A stretch of DNA of 64,000 bases from an uncultured Fulvivirga sp. (GTDB taxonomy: Bacteria; Bacteroidota; Bacteroidia; Cytophagales; Cyclobacteriaceae). The notes beneath the pieces are model-generated. The model searched no databases. It saw only the letters and a program-made list of their open reading frames with translations, and had not been told where the DNA came from. The DNA lies in contig CANMSE010000003.1 in NCBI GenBank assembly GCA_947500555.1, forward strand, positions 62,001 through 126,000, written 5' to 3'. Within the stretch, counting starts at the first letter, position 1, and each line of letters starts with the position of its first letter. The translations under genes and the position numbers were made by a program. Shown here one piece after another: positions 1 through 8,761 of this stretch.

Positions 1-412
1 GTGAATCATAATCCCATTTAAAAAAATGACCCATAGTTTGATCGTTATAGAACAGCATAAACTCTTTTCCAGTTAGCAATCCTTTTAATGTTTTTTCTTT
101 GATTGTTATTAAGATTGAATCATTGCGAACAGTATACTTACCAGTATCTGCTAGCGTAATGAGTTGATAGCTCTCGTTGAAGAAAAAGGGTTTAATGATA
201 GTTTGATAAAATGTATCAATTTTGGGGGCATCTATGTTCTTCAATAAAGAGTCTAATTCCAATAGTAGGGGATCAGATTTATGTTTCTGACTAGATTGGG
301 ATTCTTTATCAATGACTTCACGAACATAGTTCTGTACCCAAACACCTTCCATTGACTGGCAGATGGAGTTATTTGCAATTATGAGTATTAATAATATTGT
401 TAGTACACGCAT
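1..412 (-). CDS. secreted protein of unknown function, partial (C-terminus outside window)
   Basis: Not in the ORF track because it runs off the left edge. I read it by hand on the minus strand from the ATG at 412; about 137 codons are open to position 1. Residues 1-19 (MRVLTILLILIIANNSICQS) look like a Sec signal peptide, probably cut after the Cys-Gln-Ser region. The mature part begins with a Gly-x-Trp pattern (MEGVWVQ), which is common at the start of lipocalin-like beta-barrel domains, but that is only a hint. It lies downstream of the RHS toxin operon in the same direction, separated from the preceding 174-aa gene by a strong palindrome. No function is assigned. Confidence 0.7.
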   Translation of the reverse strand, partial: MRVLTILLILIIANNSICQSMEGVWVQNYVREVIDKESQSSQKHKSDPLLLELDSLLKNIDAPKIDTFYQTIIKPFFFNESYQLITLADTGKYTVRNDSILITIKEKTLKGLLTGKEFMLFYNDQTMGHFFKWDYDS

Positions 413-457
413 TATCTCTACTTACTTTATTATCATCTTTTAGGTAGCCATATAAAG

Positions 458-485
458 CATTGATCCGGCCGTGGCCGGATCAATG
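458..485. repeat. perfect 13-bp inverted repeat, GC-rich hairpin
   Basis: The arms CATTGATCCGGCC and GGCCGGATCAATG flank a 2-nt loop, giving a 28-bp palindrome with a GC-rich centre inside AT-rich DNA. It sits between two minus-strand genes, just past the stop of the 174-aa gene. There is no T-tract on either side, so it is not a textbook intrinsic terminator. It could be a processing or attenuation hairpin or a protein-binding dyad. Confidence 0.75.
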
Positions 486-515
486 TCTCCTCAAGACCTT
501 TGCACTCCATCTAAC

Positions 516-1040
516 TTATTGAAAAACTGGTAAACTATCCATTACGTGCAATTCAAATTGTCTTGGGATTAAGATTGAATCATAGGTAAACTGCTGATCC
601 GATTTTAACGTATTGAATTTCATCATTTCCATTCCATAAGATGCAGAAGGCTTAATTTCAAATTTGTAAGTTGCGATGACATACTTATCTTCTTGAATAT
701 CAATCTCAACTGTTTCGCTTATACCTAACTCTTCTACCATAATTTCCAGTATATGAACTCCATTAGAAGCTTCAAACTTGTAACTTTTATAATTAGGGGT
801 TATTTCTGAGTACCCAATTTTATCTTTTTCTAAAATATGCTCATCCATTTTAATCGAAACATCGATTAAAGTGTCACTAGAACTTTCATTTTCGATATAA
901 ATATTGAGTTCATTAAGCTTAGAGTTTGACGACAACAAAACGCTTACTTTATTATATACAAAGAAGCACGCAAGCAAAACGATTAGTAAAATGAATAGTC
1001 TACCTCTTGAGGAAATTAGGTCATTGAAGCTATTTACCAT
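516..1040 (-). CDS. membrane-anchored protein of unknown function (174 aa)
   Basis: I do not recognise the family. The protein has a short basic cytoplasmic start (SSRGR), one hydrophobic segment at about residues 14-36 (RLFILLIVLLACFFVYNKV), then a soluble region rich in Asp, Glu and Ser that is predicted to lie in the periplasm. The segment is not followed by a clear cleavage site, so an uncleaved N-terminal anchor is more likely than a signal peptide. It follows the RHS operon in the same orientation but is separated from it by about 340 bp that hold a plus-strand remnant ORF. An accessory or orphan immunity protein is a possibility from position only. Confidence 0.6.
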   Translation of the reverse strand: MVNSFNDLISSRGRLFILLIVLLACFFVYNKVSVLLSSNSKLNELNIYIENESSSDTLIDVSIKMDEHILEKDKIGYSEITPNYKSYKFEASNGVHILEIMVEELGISETVEIDIQEDKYVIATYKFEIKPSASYGMEMMKFNTLKSDQQFTYDSILIPRQFELHVMDSLPVFQ

Positions 1041-1129
1041 CTATTATTGAAGGTTTATACAAAGAATTATTGACTTGTGCTTCATTGAAGAATTAAGCTA
1101 TAAGTATCGTATTTAATTCCACTGCGTAT

Positions 1130-1300
1130 ATGGATAATATATTTGGGTATGGCACAAGTGGATATACTGGTCAGCTAATTGCAGGTGGATATCCATTCAT
1201 GTTTTTAATGGGGTTTATATTTCTGGTGGTGACTTACTTTTCATTATCACCGTTTAGTAAGATCAGGAATTTGTTTAGGAGAAGGAGGAAACGAGATTAG
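1130..1300 (+). pseudogene. 56-aa ORF, possible remnant of a polytopic membrane protein C-terminus
   Basis: A plus-strand ORF too short for the track: ATG at 1130, stop TAG at 1298-1300. The product starts MDNIFGYGTSGYTG, has one hydrophobic segment (YPFMFLMGFIFLVVTYF) and ends in a basic tail (RNLFRRRRKRD). The reading frame stays open upstream for 11 more codons to a TAA at 1094 without another good start. The sequence looks like the last membrane helix and cytoplasmic tail of a larger integral membrane protein, so I call it a probable gene remnant. It could instead be a true small membrane protein. It is opposite in strand to all neighbours. Confidence 0.4.
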
Positions 1301-1378
1301 AATTTAACAGTCAAAGTTTCGTGAACATTCCGATAATTAAAGAGTTCGTTTTAAATATCATGGATAGTTTACGACCCT

Positions 1379-1906
1379 CTAAAGGTTTGGTAACCCAAAT
1401 TTTGCGTTGTAGCTCTGCAAGAACCAATTTTTTTTATCTGGGATAGGTGAGAATTTTTTAGCACCTCTTAATAAATTTTCATCATTGGTAAAAGCCAGAA
1501 CTATCATATTATCAGATTCATCAACTTGAATTGGTAATTCTTCGATTAAATTAAGATCACAATAGAACTTTGCATCGGATTCATTATTTTCAAATCCGAT
1601 GATTTCTAACTCATTTTGAAGCTCTATTATCTCCAAAATCTCCTGCCTTAAATAAGCACTATCTATCTCCTGTTCGGAATCAATTTTTAAGAATTTCAAT
1701 TCGTTGTTTTCTATAGAATAAGTCACACTGGTGTTTGTTATACTATATATAAAAATGTTATTCCGAGTATAGAGATTTTTTACGCCTTTCTCATTAAAAA
1801 ATTTAGATTCTTCAAGTTTATCAATCAAATTACTTAAATCTACTTTCTTCTGAGTTTCACAACCAGTAAAAAACATAAGTAGGATTAGAAGGTAATGTAT
1901 TTTCAT
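1379..1906 (-). CDS. lipoprotein (175 aa), candidate immunity protein of the RHS toxin
   Basis: The N-terminus MKIHYLLILLMFFTGC is a lipoprotein signal with the lipidated Cys at residue 16, followed by a polar, Glu/Asn-rich acidic domain. I do not recognise a family. The start ATG lies 1 nt after the TAA stop of the 2151-aa RHS gene (TAAAATG), so translation is very probably coupled. In polymorphic toxin systems the gene directly after the toxin gene normally encodes the cognate immunity protein, and acidic proteins are common in that role. The immunity role is inferred from position, acidity and small size; no direct family evidence supports it. Confidence 0.6.
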   Translation of the reverse strand: MKIHYLLILLMFFTGCETQKKVDLSNLIDKLEESKFFNEKGVKNLYTRNNIFIYSITNTSVTYSIENNELKFLKIDSEQEIDSAYLRQEILEIIELQNELEIIGFENNESDAKFYCDLNLIEELPIQVDESDNMIVLAFTNDENLLRGAKKFSPIPDKKNWFLQSYNAKFGLPNL

Positions 1907-1907
1907 T

Positions 1908-4900
1908 TTATTTCTTTTTCGTTGGATACACCTTTATGTTATCGTAACCATCAGATATCGCTCGTTGATCACCTTTAGAGTCTCTTATTCCCGTTCCTTT
2001 TCCACCAAAAAGAGCGTTGTTTATATGTGCACCAGTTTTTGCAGTTCCCTTTCTAAATCCTAAATTTTTCATTGCTCCTCCCCAAAGGTAATTTCCTGCA
2101 TCAGAAGTGTTGTAAGCTTTGTTATTGCCTTCGAATATGTAAAACGATGTTGCTTCTTCTGAAGCCAAATCAGATGTCGAAATACCTCCATTTTCAGATT
2201 CACCTGCCAAAGAATTAGCCCAAAAGTCCATTGATCCCGTTGACTCTTCATAAGCAAAGCTCCATTCACTATCTCTTGCCTCTTGAGAAGTAACACCAGA
2301 TTCATCCATATAGCCTGCTATATCTTCTGCTGATTTTTGATATACAATCTTAGTATCAGTACCGTAAGTCGAGGTAACATTTTCTAAATTTTTACTGTCA
2401 TTTTCAGGATCATTTAAGTTATATGTAGTTTCATTGCCACCTTCACCTTGAACAACGATTCTATGATTTTCATCGCCTGTCTCTCGAATTTCACCTGTGA
2501 AATTTCCGTTTTTATCAAAAACATAATCATCGATTAATCCGTCTGGATCAATAAAAATTAAAGGGTTATTTCTTACGAAATTATATGGAGTGTATGTATC
2601 TCTTTGATCTGCTAATGGGTCGACAGAATTCCATCTTCCTATAGTTGGATCATACATTCTCCATCCATAGTCATAGAGACCTAAATCTAAATCCTCAATA
2701 AGTTCTTTTCCATTAAACTTAAACCTGTTCTCCTTAGCCGTCACTCTCTGATACCCACCACTATGAGCCAGTCCAAAAGGATAATAATCCGTCTTCTCAA
2801 TCACAGGATGCTCATTCACCGTCACGGTCAAATCATCAAAATACACCTCCGTTAAATTCAAGCTCTCGTTACTCAGGTAGACGACCACATAACCTGACTT
2901 AGGGGCTTCAAAGGTTTCTGCTAACTCCAATAATGCATGGTTATTACTGGAAGCGGTACTGAGTTGTGCAAACGCAAAATGATTGTTGGCAATGCTTGCA
3001 CCTACATCATCAGGTAAGAACAATAAATTGATATATGCCCGTGGCACATTATCATCAATCTGATCACCAAACACCCCTGAGACCATTGACCCACTTGTGC
3101 CAAAGCTGTTATTGATTGCACCCTCATAGTTGTTCACTCCAACACTACCAGTAATCGCATTCATAATCAGGCTACCTACGGCAGCCGTTGGATTACTCGT
3201 GCCAGTAGGGGCTAAGTATTTTGCATACACCGAGGCATCGATCTTGTCACCTTGTCCTACAGGAATGGTGAGTACAGAACCAACCACACCACCCGTAGCA
3301 CCATTCAGTAATTGGGATTGGTCATAGGTGCTTCCCGCATCGGTATGGTCATGGATATTGGCGGCAATGATATTGTCCAGATTATCAAAGAGCCCTTCAT
3401 CATCAGGATTATTGGGATCACTCTCATAGTTCAATGTAAAGTTGATCGTTTTCGGGTCTGTAGTAAAAACAACGCGTGTATTTCCCAAATGGTCTTTTAA
3501 ATAATACTCATAGTCCCAGTCTCCTTCCGTTTCATCAGGGACAATTCTACCTTCTTCGTGTTGTACAAGTGAGAGTATGGGGTCTTCTTGTTTAACGATA
3601 TATTCATCAATAAACATCACATCATCAAAATCTACACCGTCTAAACTATTATTCCAGCCAACACCTAGGGTGAGTTCGGTAACACCATTTGGAATTTCAA
3701 AAGTCGCACTATACCATTTGTCATTCACTATACCTTTTTCTATTGTAGTACTTCCGGTACCCATAGTTACAATAAAACCAGTATTACCTTTAACCCTTAA
3801 GTATGGTGTATGCGTACCATCGTGGTATCCCTTGAGTCTGAATTCATAAGTTTCACCCTCAACTACAGTTAGGGTAGCAACTGTTACACTCGGAGTGCTT
3901 ACAGTTTCATCACTATCAACTTTCAGGTAAGGCTCTCCATTTAGCTGTGTTGTAGATAGTGAGGATAAAAAGGTGGTTATAGAAGTCATATCGTCACCTT
4001 TATTTTTGATAATTTCTAAATCCTCATTAGGGGATTCATAAATAAATTCACCTGCGTAGTGCGTGGTTTTGGTCAAAACACCAGCTTCATATACTTTTTG
4101 TTGCAGTTTTGTGCCAGTTGCATCATAGGTGTATAAAATGTAATTGTTCACATTTTTTTCTACTCTTGTGGGTAGGTTTAAGTGGTTATAGGCAATACCG
4201 GTAATGCCTTTGTTCAGATCCTGGGTCAAGTTTCCGTTGTCGTCATAATCGTAGTCATTATTACTATTAGACTCATGATCATGGCCATCTTTGAAACCAT
4301 GGTCATCGTTACCATCGTCTTTAACACTCAATAGCTTGTTCCCTCGATTAAGGGCTGTTCCATAGTCATAGGTGAGTATATCCATAGCTATTCCAGCTTT
4401 ATCCATTCTCGTTAGGCTTTCGATATTGCCATTCAAATCATAGCTTACAGCATCGAGATTGAAGGCATCTGTATTCATATTGTATGATTGAGCTTTTTTA
4501 ATTCTATTCATGGGATCATACTGATAACTATAACCTACTGTTGTGGTGGTATTGTCCAGTCCTTCACTCCATGATACGGCACTTATATTTCCATCGAATT
4601 GCAGATCGGCCGATGGGATGCTGAGTCCTATGTCTTCATTATAGCCTAACATCATTCCGAAATAATCTCCTTCCCCATCACTTAGGTCATTATCATTGAT
4701 TTTATTGAGCCAACTTCTTATATTATAACGATAGTCTACCGATTGAGCGAAAGTAGTTCCGTTATCTGTTGAGTGTAAACCTTTATCGATCAGTTCACCT
4801 AATTCATTATAGGTATTTTGAGTTAATAAAATTTCTCCAGTATTATCTATTTCGTTCCAAACTTCCAATAACCTGTCCGCGTGGTCGTACTCAAATCTCT

Positions 4901-7900
4901 TTTTTATTACGTATGTGTCTGTACCGTCAGAATGCGTAGTTTTGGTTTTAAGCAACTGACCTAAGAATCCGTATTGATTGGTATTGATGACATTGCCCAG
5001 TAAGTGCTGATTATGTTGCTGTATAACACGATATTCATCATCATAATAAGTAACACTTTTCAGCCAAGTATTGGAGCCATCTAGAGTTTTAACTTTAGCG
5101 CCAGTCACTTGGCCTTTCACACGATCGAATTCTTCTGTTTGATTCAGTTCTAAATCTGGAATAAAACTGTAATTTCCGGCATGTGGGAAGTCATAGTCAT
5201 CATAGTAGGTGACGGTCAAATAGTCATTAGCATTACTTACTGAAGGGTAGCTGTCATTTGAGTAACCATGAACATCCATAGCACGCTCTTCATATAATAC
5301 TACAGCACTAGCCACTTGTGAACGAATATCACTTAGTTGGTCGCTGCCTTTGTCTATTATACCTGTAAGCACAGGTCTTCCAAGTTGGTCATACTTGGTA
5401 AAGAGCCACTCGTTATTACCATTTATTCGCTGTTTGCCATCTTGAGTCATTACTAGAAGGTTGGCATTATTGTACACCAGGTAAACAATTTCAGCTCCTG
5501 GCACTTTTTTTGAAATCATTCGCTTGCGGCCATCATATTTGTACTGAAACCCCAAATTGTCTATGAGAGTTTTTCCTCCTAAAGTCCAAACAAAAGAGGG
5601 GTGACCTATTCTATTAGAACATTCCGGAGGAAGTACAAATACTAAATCTTGATAGACATCATAGACGTAATAAGTATCTGCCCATCCTGAATTTGGAGCC
5701 TGCGCTCTTTTTAAAATGGTCTGCCCCAGCTGATTGGTGAATTCTATAACCTGATGCCCATTTGCATCAGTGATAGTAGTTTTTGTCAGTTCTCCAGTAG
5801 CATATGTTCCAGAATACTCTAGTTTCTCATTTTCGACTTTCCAGAAAACAACAGGTGTGTCCTCAGTGCTACTGTAAACATCGAATTGTGACGTAATAGT
5901 TTTTTCTGTGCCCATTGCCCAGGCTTCACCCGGTGCCGATTGCTCTTCAACTCTGTTGAGAGGAGAGGGCTCATATTTCTTCTCGCTGTAGGGTACGAGT
6001 GTTTGTGCTATGCTGTAAGAAACAGATGCTGTTGATAGATCAGGGTTATTATAAAACTCCAATTGATCGACCTTTGGACATTCCTTATAATTGCCATTAA
6101 TGGAATTATATTTTACATAAGGTAAATACTCTTTATAAGGCCTGCCTGCTAGGTCGAATTCAATGAAAGATACAAGATCGTTTGCAGCTGGTGACAGTTG
6201 TTTTTGTACTGTCTGAAACACTCTTCCCAACCCATCTACATAATTTGTATTTATTCGAGTATCTTCACTGGAAGCATCTATATCGATATTTGCTTCCTGG
6301 GTATTTTCAAAGGGTTTGAGCATTGTGAAAGTCCTAACATAATTGATGTCAACATTCATGTCAGGAACGAAAAGTGGTAAAGAAGAATTACCCCAGGTAC
6401 CATCATTTTTTCTGGATCTTAAGTAAAAATCCCCACTATTTAATACAGTAATTGTATTTGCAGTACCTAGGTCTTCTCTGGTTCCGTTTTCCTCCGTTTG
6501 CCAATACCATTGAGTTCCTTCATATGGATTTCCCTCTCTTGTTAAAATAACCTCTCCACAACTTATTTCATCTACATATGGTGCTGGTGGTGAAATAGTA
6601 ATATGTTTTTCACCGTACAACCGCCCATAAGTACATAAGGAAACATAACCTTCCCCACAAATACCCCATTGTACCCATATAGTATACTGTGGTGTGCTTA
6701 ATTCTTCACTTATTATTTCTCCACCCTGCACACTCCATTGAGGAGCTATTAATCCACCTCCATTATTTACAGAATAAGTCTGAATAGAACCTTCTACTGG
6801 CTTTATTTTTCCAGAAATGTTTCTCAAGCCTCCAGAATGGGTAGTCAATAGAACCTCTATTTCTGTGGCTTGACTCCAGCAGCCTGCACTTGAGACTTTT
6901 CTAATATAGTATGTCCCACTGACGGAAGTTTCATATACCAAATCATTATTACTTACATCTGTACCTGCTGGATTAGTCTGCCAATACTCATTTGTCAGAG
7001 TATTTGAAGCCTTATATAAGTAAGCCGTACCACACTCGTACTGTATTTCAGGCATTGCTGGTGACTGTGGTATATCATTTATTGTGATAGTGGCTTGTCC
7101 AACACCAGAACTCCAGGCTGGATCAATATCGTTGACTGCTCTTAAATAATAGGTCCCAGATGTAGTGACGGTATAGGTAGATCCATAACCCAATGTAGTA
7201 TTCGTCCCGTTGGAAGAATGTTGCCAATACCACTTCACTCCAGGTGGTGGTGAGCCTTGCCGTGTAAGATTTCCAGTACCGCAATTATTTGAAGAAGCTA
7301 ACGGATCAGCAGGTGCTAAAGGAATGTCGATTACTTCAATAGCATTTACTTGCTTTATGATATGCCCTGTTGAGTTACAAAGAGTTACTATTCCATCAGG
7401 TCTAACATCATCCCACCGAATTACAGCCCTGTAATCTGTGCTCGATACACTTGTAGATAAGACTGTACCTCCGTCAGCTGACCATGTTGCACCAGTTATT
7501 GTATTACCACCATCATAACTGTATTCACGGGTATAACCAATTGTAGCGATTCTATCGCCCAATATGTCCGTACCAGGAGGTGTAGGAGCGATTAGTATAA
7601 TATTTACAGAACTTGACGGTCCCCAGCATCCTGCACTATTTCTTGATCTCAAATAATATGTGCCTTCCGAGTATACAGTATTTTTCAAAGAGCTATTGGA
7701 TATGTCGGTAGTATTGGCTGATGATTGCCAATAGTAAGTTATTCCAGAGGATGGCGAAGCTCTTGTTAATTCAGCTGCTCCGCATTCCAAATTAATTGTA
7801 GGCACAGGTGGCTGATTTGGGATATTATTAATAGAAACACTAGCTGAACCGGCTCCACTACTCCAAAAACCTCCATTATCATTTTTAGCTCTTAAATAAT

Positions 7901-8363
7901 ATGTGCCAGAATTAGATACAATTCTATCTGTGCCATGGCCTATCGAGGTACTTGTGCCTGTTGCAGAGTTTTGCCAATACCATTTAACACCAGATGGGGG
8001 TGAAGCTTGTCTTGTTAACGTTTTGTCTCCGCAAGTGTTGGCGGATATAGAGGGATTTGGTGGTGTATTAGGAGGGTGTAATATTGTAATGCTTTTTGAA
8101 GACACAAGAGTTTGCCAGTTAATAAACCTTACTTCACCAGTGTTTGCGGAATTTGACCACAAAACTTTTACATAGTATTCAGTCCCCACTCTCCATGAGT
8201 CAGTCACTGTACCATTTGTAGCTTCCCAAATAGGTACTAAATACATAGCTCCGTTATCATGACTGTAAGTCTGCTCACTAGACTTATTCACTACCGATGG
8301 ACCATTTAATGCCTTTAACTGGCTTGAAAAAAAGACTAGAATGAATATTATGACGGCTCGCAT
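1908..8363 (-). CDS. RHS repeat-associated core protein with variable C-terminal toxin-like domain (2151 aa)
   Basis: Large secreted polymorphic-toxin-type protein. It has a signal peptide (MRAVIIFILVFFSSQLKA). Residues about 25-665 hold five Cys-containing Ig-like modules of pattern CGxxxLTR...WYWQ...GTYYLR (near 111, 194, 361, 444 and 602) alternating with PKD-like modules. A DUF6443-type region follows at about 673-800 (DGLGRVFQTV), then YD/RHS repeats with carbohydrate-binding-like inserts. The RHS core ends near residue 1943 (YDYGWRMYDPTIGRWNSVDP ... FIDPDGL). The remaining 208 residues form a distinct tail ending with DAGNYLWGGAM, GAHINNALFGG and DQRAISDGYD motifs. These resemble the polymorphic toxin type 44 tail as I remember it, which is an uncertain match. 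RHS shells enclose and release such tails in known systems. The start overlaps the upstream stop (TAATG) and a lipoprotein gene follows after 1 nt. Confidence 0.9.
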   Translation of the reverse strand: MRAVIIFILVFFSSQLKALNGPSVVNKSSEQTYSHDNGAMYLVPIWEATNGTVTDSWRVGTEYYVKVLWSNSANTGEVRFINWQTLVSSKSITILHPPNTPPNPSISANTCGDKTLTRQASPPSGVKWYWQNSATGTSTSIGHGTDRIVSNSGTYYLRAKNDNGGFWSSGAGSASVSINNIPNQPPVPTINLECGAAELTRASPSSGITYYWQSSANTTDISNSSLKNTVYSEGTYYLRSRNSAGCWGPSSSVNIILIAPTPPGTDILGDRIATIGYTREYSYDGGNTITGATWSADGGTVLSTSVSSTDYRAVIRWDDVRPDGIVTLCNSTGHIIKQVNAIEVIDIPLAPADPLASSNNCGTGNLTRQGSPPPGVKWYWQHSSNGTNTTLGYGSTYTVTTSGTYYLRAVNDIDPAWSSGVGQATITINDIPQSPAMPEIQYECGTAYLYKASNTLTNEYWQTNPAGTDVSNNDLVYETSVSGTYYIRKVSSAGCWSQATEIEVLLTTHSGGLRNISGKIKPVEGSIQTYSVNNGGGLIAPQWSVQGGEIISEELSTPQYTIWVQWGICGEGYVSLCTYGRLYGEKHITISPPAPYVDEISCGEVILTREGNPYEGTQWYWQTEENGTREDLGTANTITVLNSGDFYLRSRKNDGTWGNSSLPLFVPDMNVDINYVRTFTMLKPFENTQEANIDIDASSEDTRINTNYVDGLGRVFQTVQKQLSPAANDLVSFIEFDLAGRPYKEYLPYVKYNSINGNYKECPKVDQLEFYNNPDLSTASVSYSIAQTLVPYSEKKYEPSPLNRVEEQSAPGEAWAMGTEKTITSQFDVYSSTEDTPVVFWKVENEKLEYSGTYATGELTKTTITDANGHQVIEFTNQLGQTILKRAQAPNSGWADTYYVYDVYQDLVFVLPPECSNRIGHPSFVWTLGGKTLIDNLGFQYKYDGRKRMISKKVPGAEIVYLVYNNANLLVMTQDGKQRINGNNEWLFTKYDQLGRPVLTGIIDKGSDQLSDIRSQVASAVVLYEERAMDVHGYSNDSYPSVSNANDYLTVTYYDDYDFPHAGNYSFIPDLELNQTEEFDRVKGQVTGAKVKTLDGSNTWLKSVTYYDDEYRVIQQHNQHLLGNVINTNQYGFLGQLLKTKTTHSDGTDTYVIKKRFEYDHADRLLEVWNEIDNTGEILLTQNTYNELGELIDKGLHSTDNGTTFAQSVDYRYNIRSWLNKINDNDLSDGEGDYFGMMLGYNEDIGLSIPSADLQFDGNISAVSWSEGLDNTTTTVGYSYQYDPMNRIKKAQSYNMNTDAFNLDAVSYDLNGNIESLTRMDKAGIAMDILTYDYGTALNRGNKLLSVKDDGNDDHGFKDGHDHESNSNNDYDYDDNGNLTQDLNKGITGIAYNHLNLPTRVEKNVNNYILYTYDATGTKLQQKVYEAGVLTKTTHYAGEFIYESPNEDLEIIKNKGDDMTSITTFLSSLSTTQLNGEPYLKVDSDETVSTPSVTVATLTVVEGETYEFRLKGYHDGTHTPYLRVKGNTGFIVTMGTGSTTIEKGIVNDKWYSATFEIPNGVTELTLGVGWNNSLDGVDFDDVMFIDEYIVKQEDPILSLVQHEEGRIVPDETEGDWDYEYYLKDHLGNTRVVFTTDPKTINFTLNYESDPNNPDDEGLFDNLDNIIAANIHDHTDAGSTYDQSQLLNGATGGVVGSVLTIPVGQGDKIDASVYAKYLAPTGTSNPTAAVGSLIMNAITGSVGVNNYEGAINNSFGTSGSMVSGVFGDQIDDNVPRAYINLLFLPDDVGASIANNHFAFAQLSTASSNNHALLELAETFEAPKSGYVVVYLSNESLNLTEVYFDDLTVTVNEHPVIEKTDYYPFGLAHSGGYQRVTAKENRFKFNGKELIEDLDLGLYDYGWRMYDPTIGRWNSVDPLADQRDTYTPYNFVRNNPLIFIDPDGLIDDYVFDKNGNFTGEIRETGDENHRIVVQGEGGNETTYNLNDPENDSKNLENVTSTYGTDTKIVYQKSAEDIAGYMDESGVTSQEARDSEWSFAYEESTGSMDFWANSLAGESENGGISTSDLASEEATSFYIFEGNNKAYNTSDAGNYLWGGAMKNLGFRKGTAKTGAHINNALFGGKGTGIRDSKGDQRAISDGYDNIKVYPTKKK

Positions 8364-8761
8364 TATTGGTAGGTGATTTGGGTAAAAATAATTTTTACAC
8401 TGGCTCCGTTTACAATTGAAAGTTCTCCAAAGATATTTTCACCTTGATTGTAAAGTTTAAATTCTCCGCTTAAATCTCCTTCACTTATCAAATAGATAAG
8501 TTCACCAATATTTTGAGTATTATCCCATTGCCCAGTTTTAGAAACAATGTCAAATTCTTCGGAAAGATTTGATAAGTGTTGAGTCCAAATCAGCGTATTT
8601 TGATCGATTGAAATAGATGATTGTAGTGAAATATGTTCGTCTTCTATAATAATTTCTAAGCTCTCCATAGTAGCATTTAACGAGGAGATTTGGGCTTCAG
8701 TATTATGATAAGATATCATTAATACTAAAAAAATGATGACTGAGTTATAAATTTTATTCAT
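8363..8761 (-). CDS. small secreted protein in RHS operon (132 aa)
   Basis: No family recognised. A signal peptide is visible (MNKIYNSVIIFLVLMISYHNTEAQ, probable cleavage after residue 23). The mature part is about 108 residues, predicted to be beta-rich, without Cys, and acidic. The gene overlaps its upstream neighbour by 8 bp and shares one base with the RHS start codon (TAATG). This places it as a translationally coupled linker between the two giant YD-repeat proteins. A chaperone or adaptor role for the pair is possible but only inferred from location. Confidence 0.75.
   Translation of the reverse strand: MNKIYNSVIIFLVLMISYHNTEAQISSLNATMESLEIIIEDEHISLQSSISIDQNTLIWTQHLSNLSEEFDIVSKTGQWDNTQNIGELIYLISEGDLSGEFKLYNQGENIFGELSIVNGASVKIIFTQITYQ

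Noticed and set aside
2069-8175. Seven ORFs of 60-90 aa inside the RHS gene (e.g. 2069..2305 -, 3577..3849 +, 7903..8175 +)
   Set aside because: They overlap the 2151-aa frame, show no signal or domain, and have the composition of antisense or off-frame shadows.
6300-8300. Repeats in the RHS N-terminus considered as CRISPR-like
   Set aside because: They are diverged, long protein-coding repeats with no identical short units or regular spacers.
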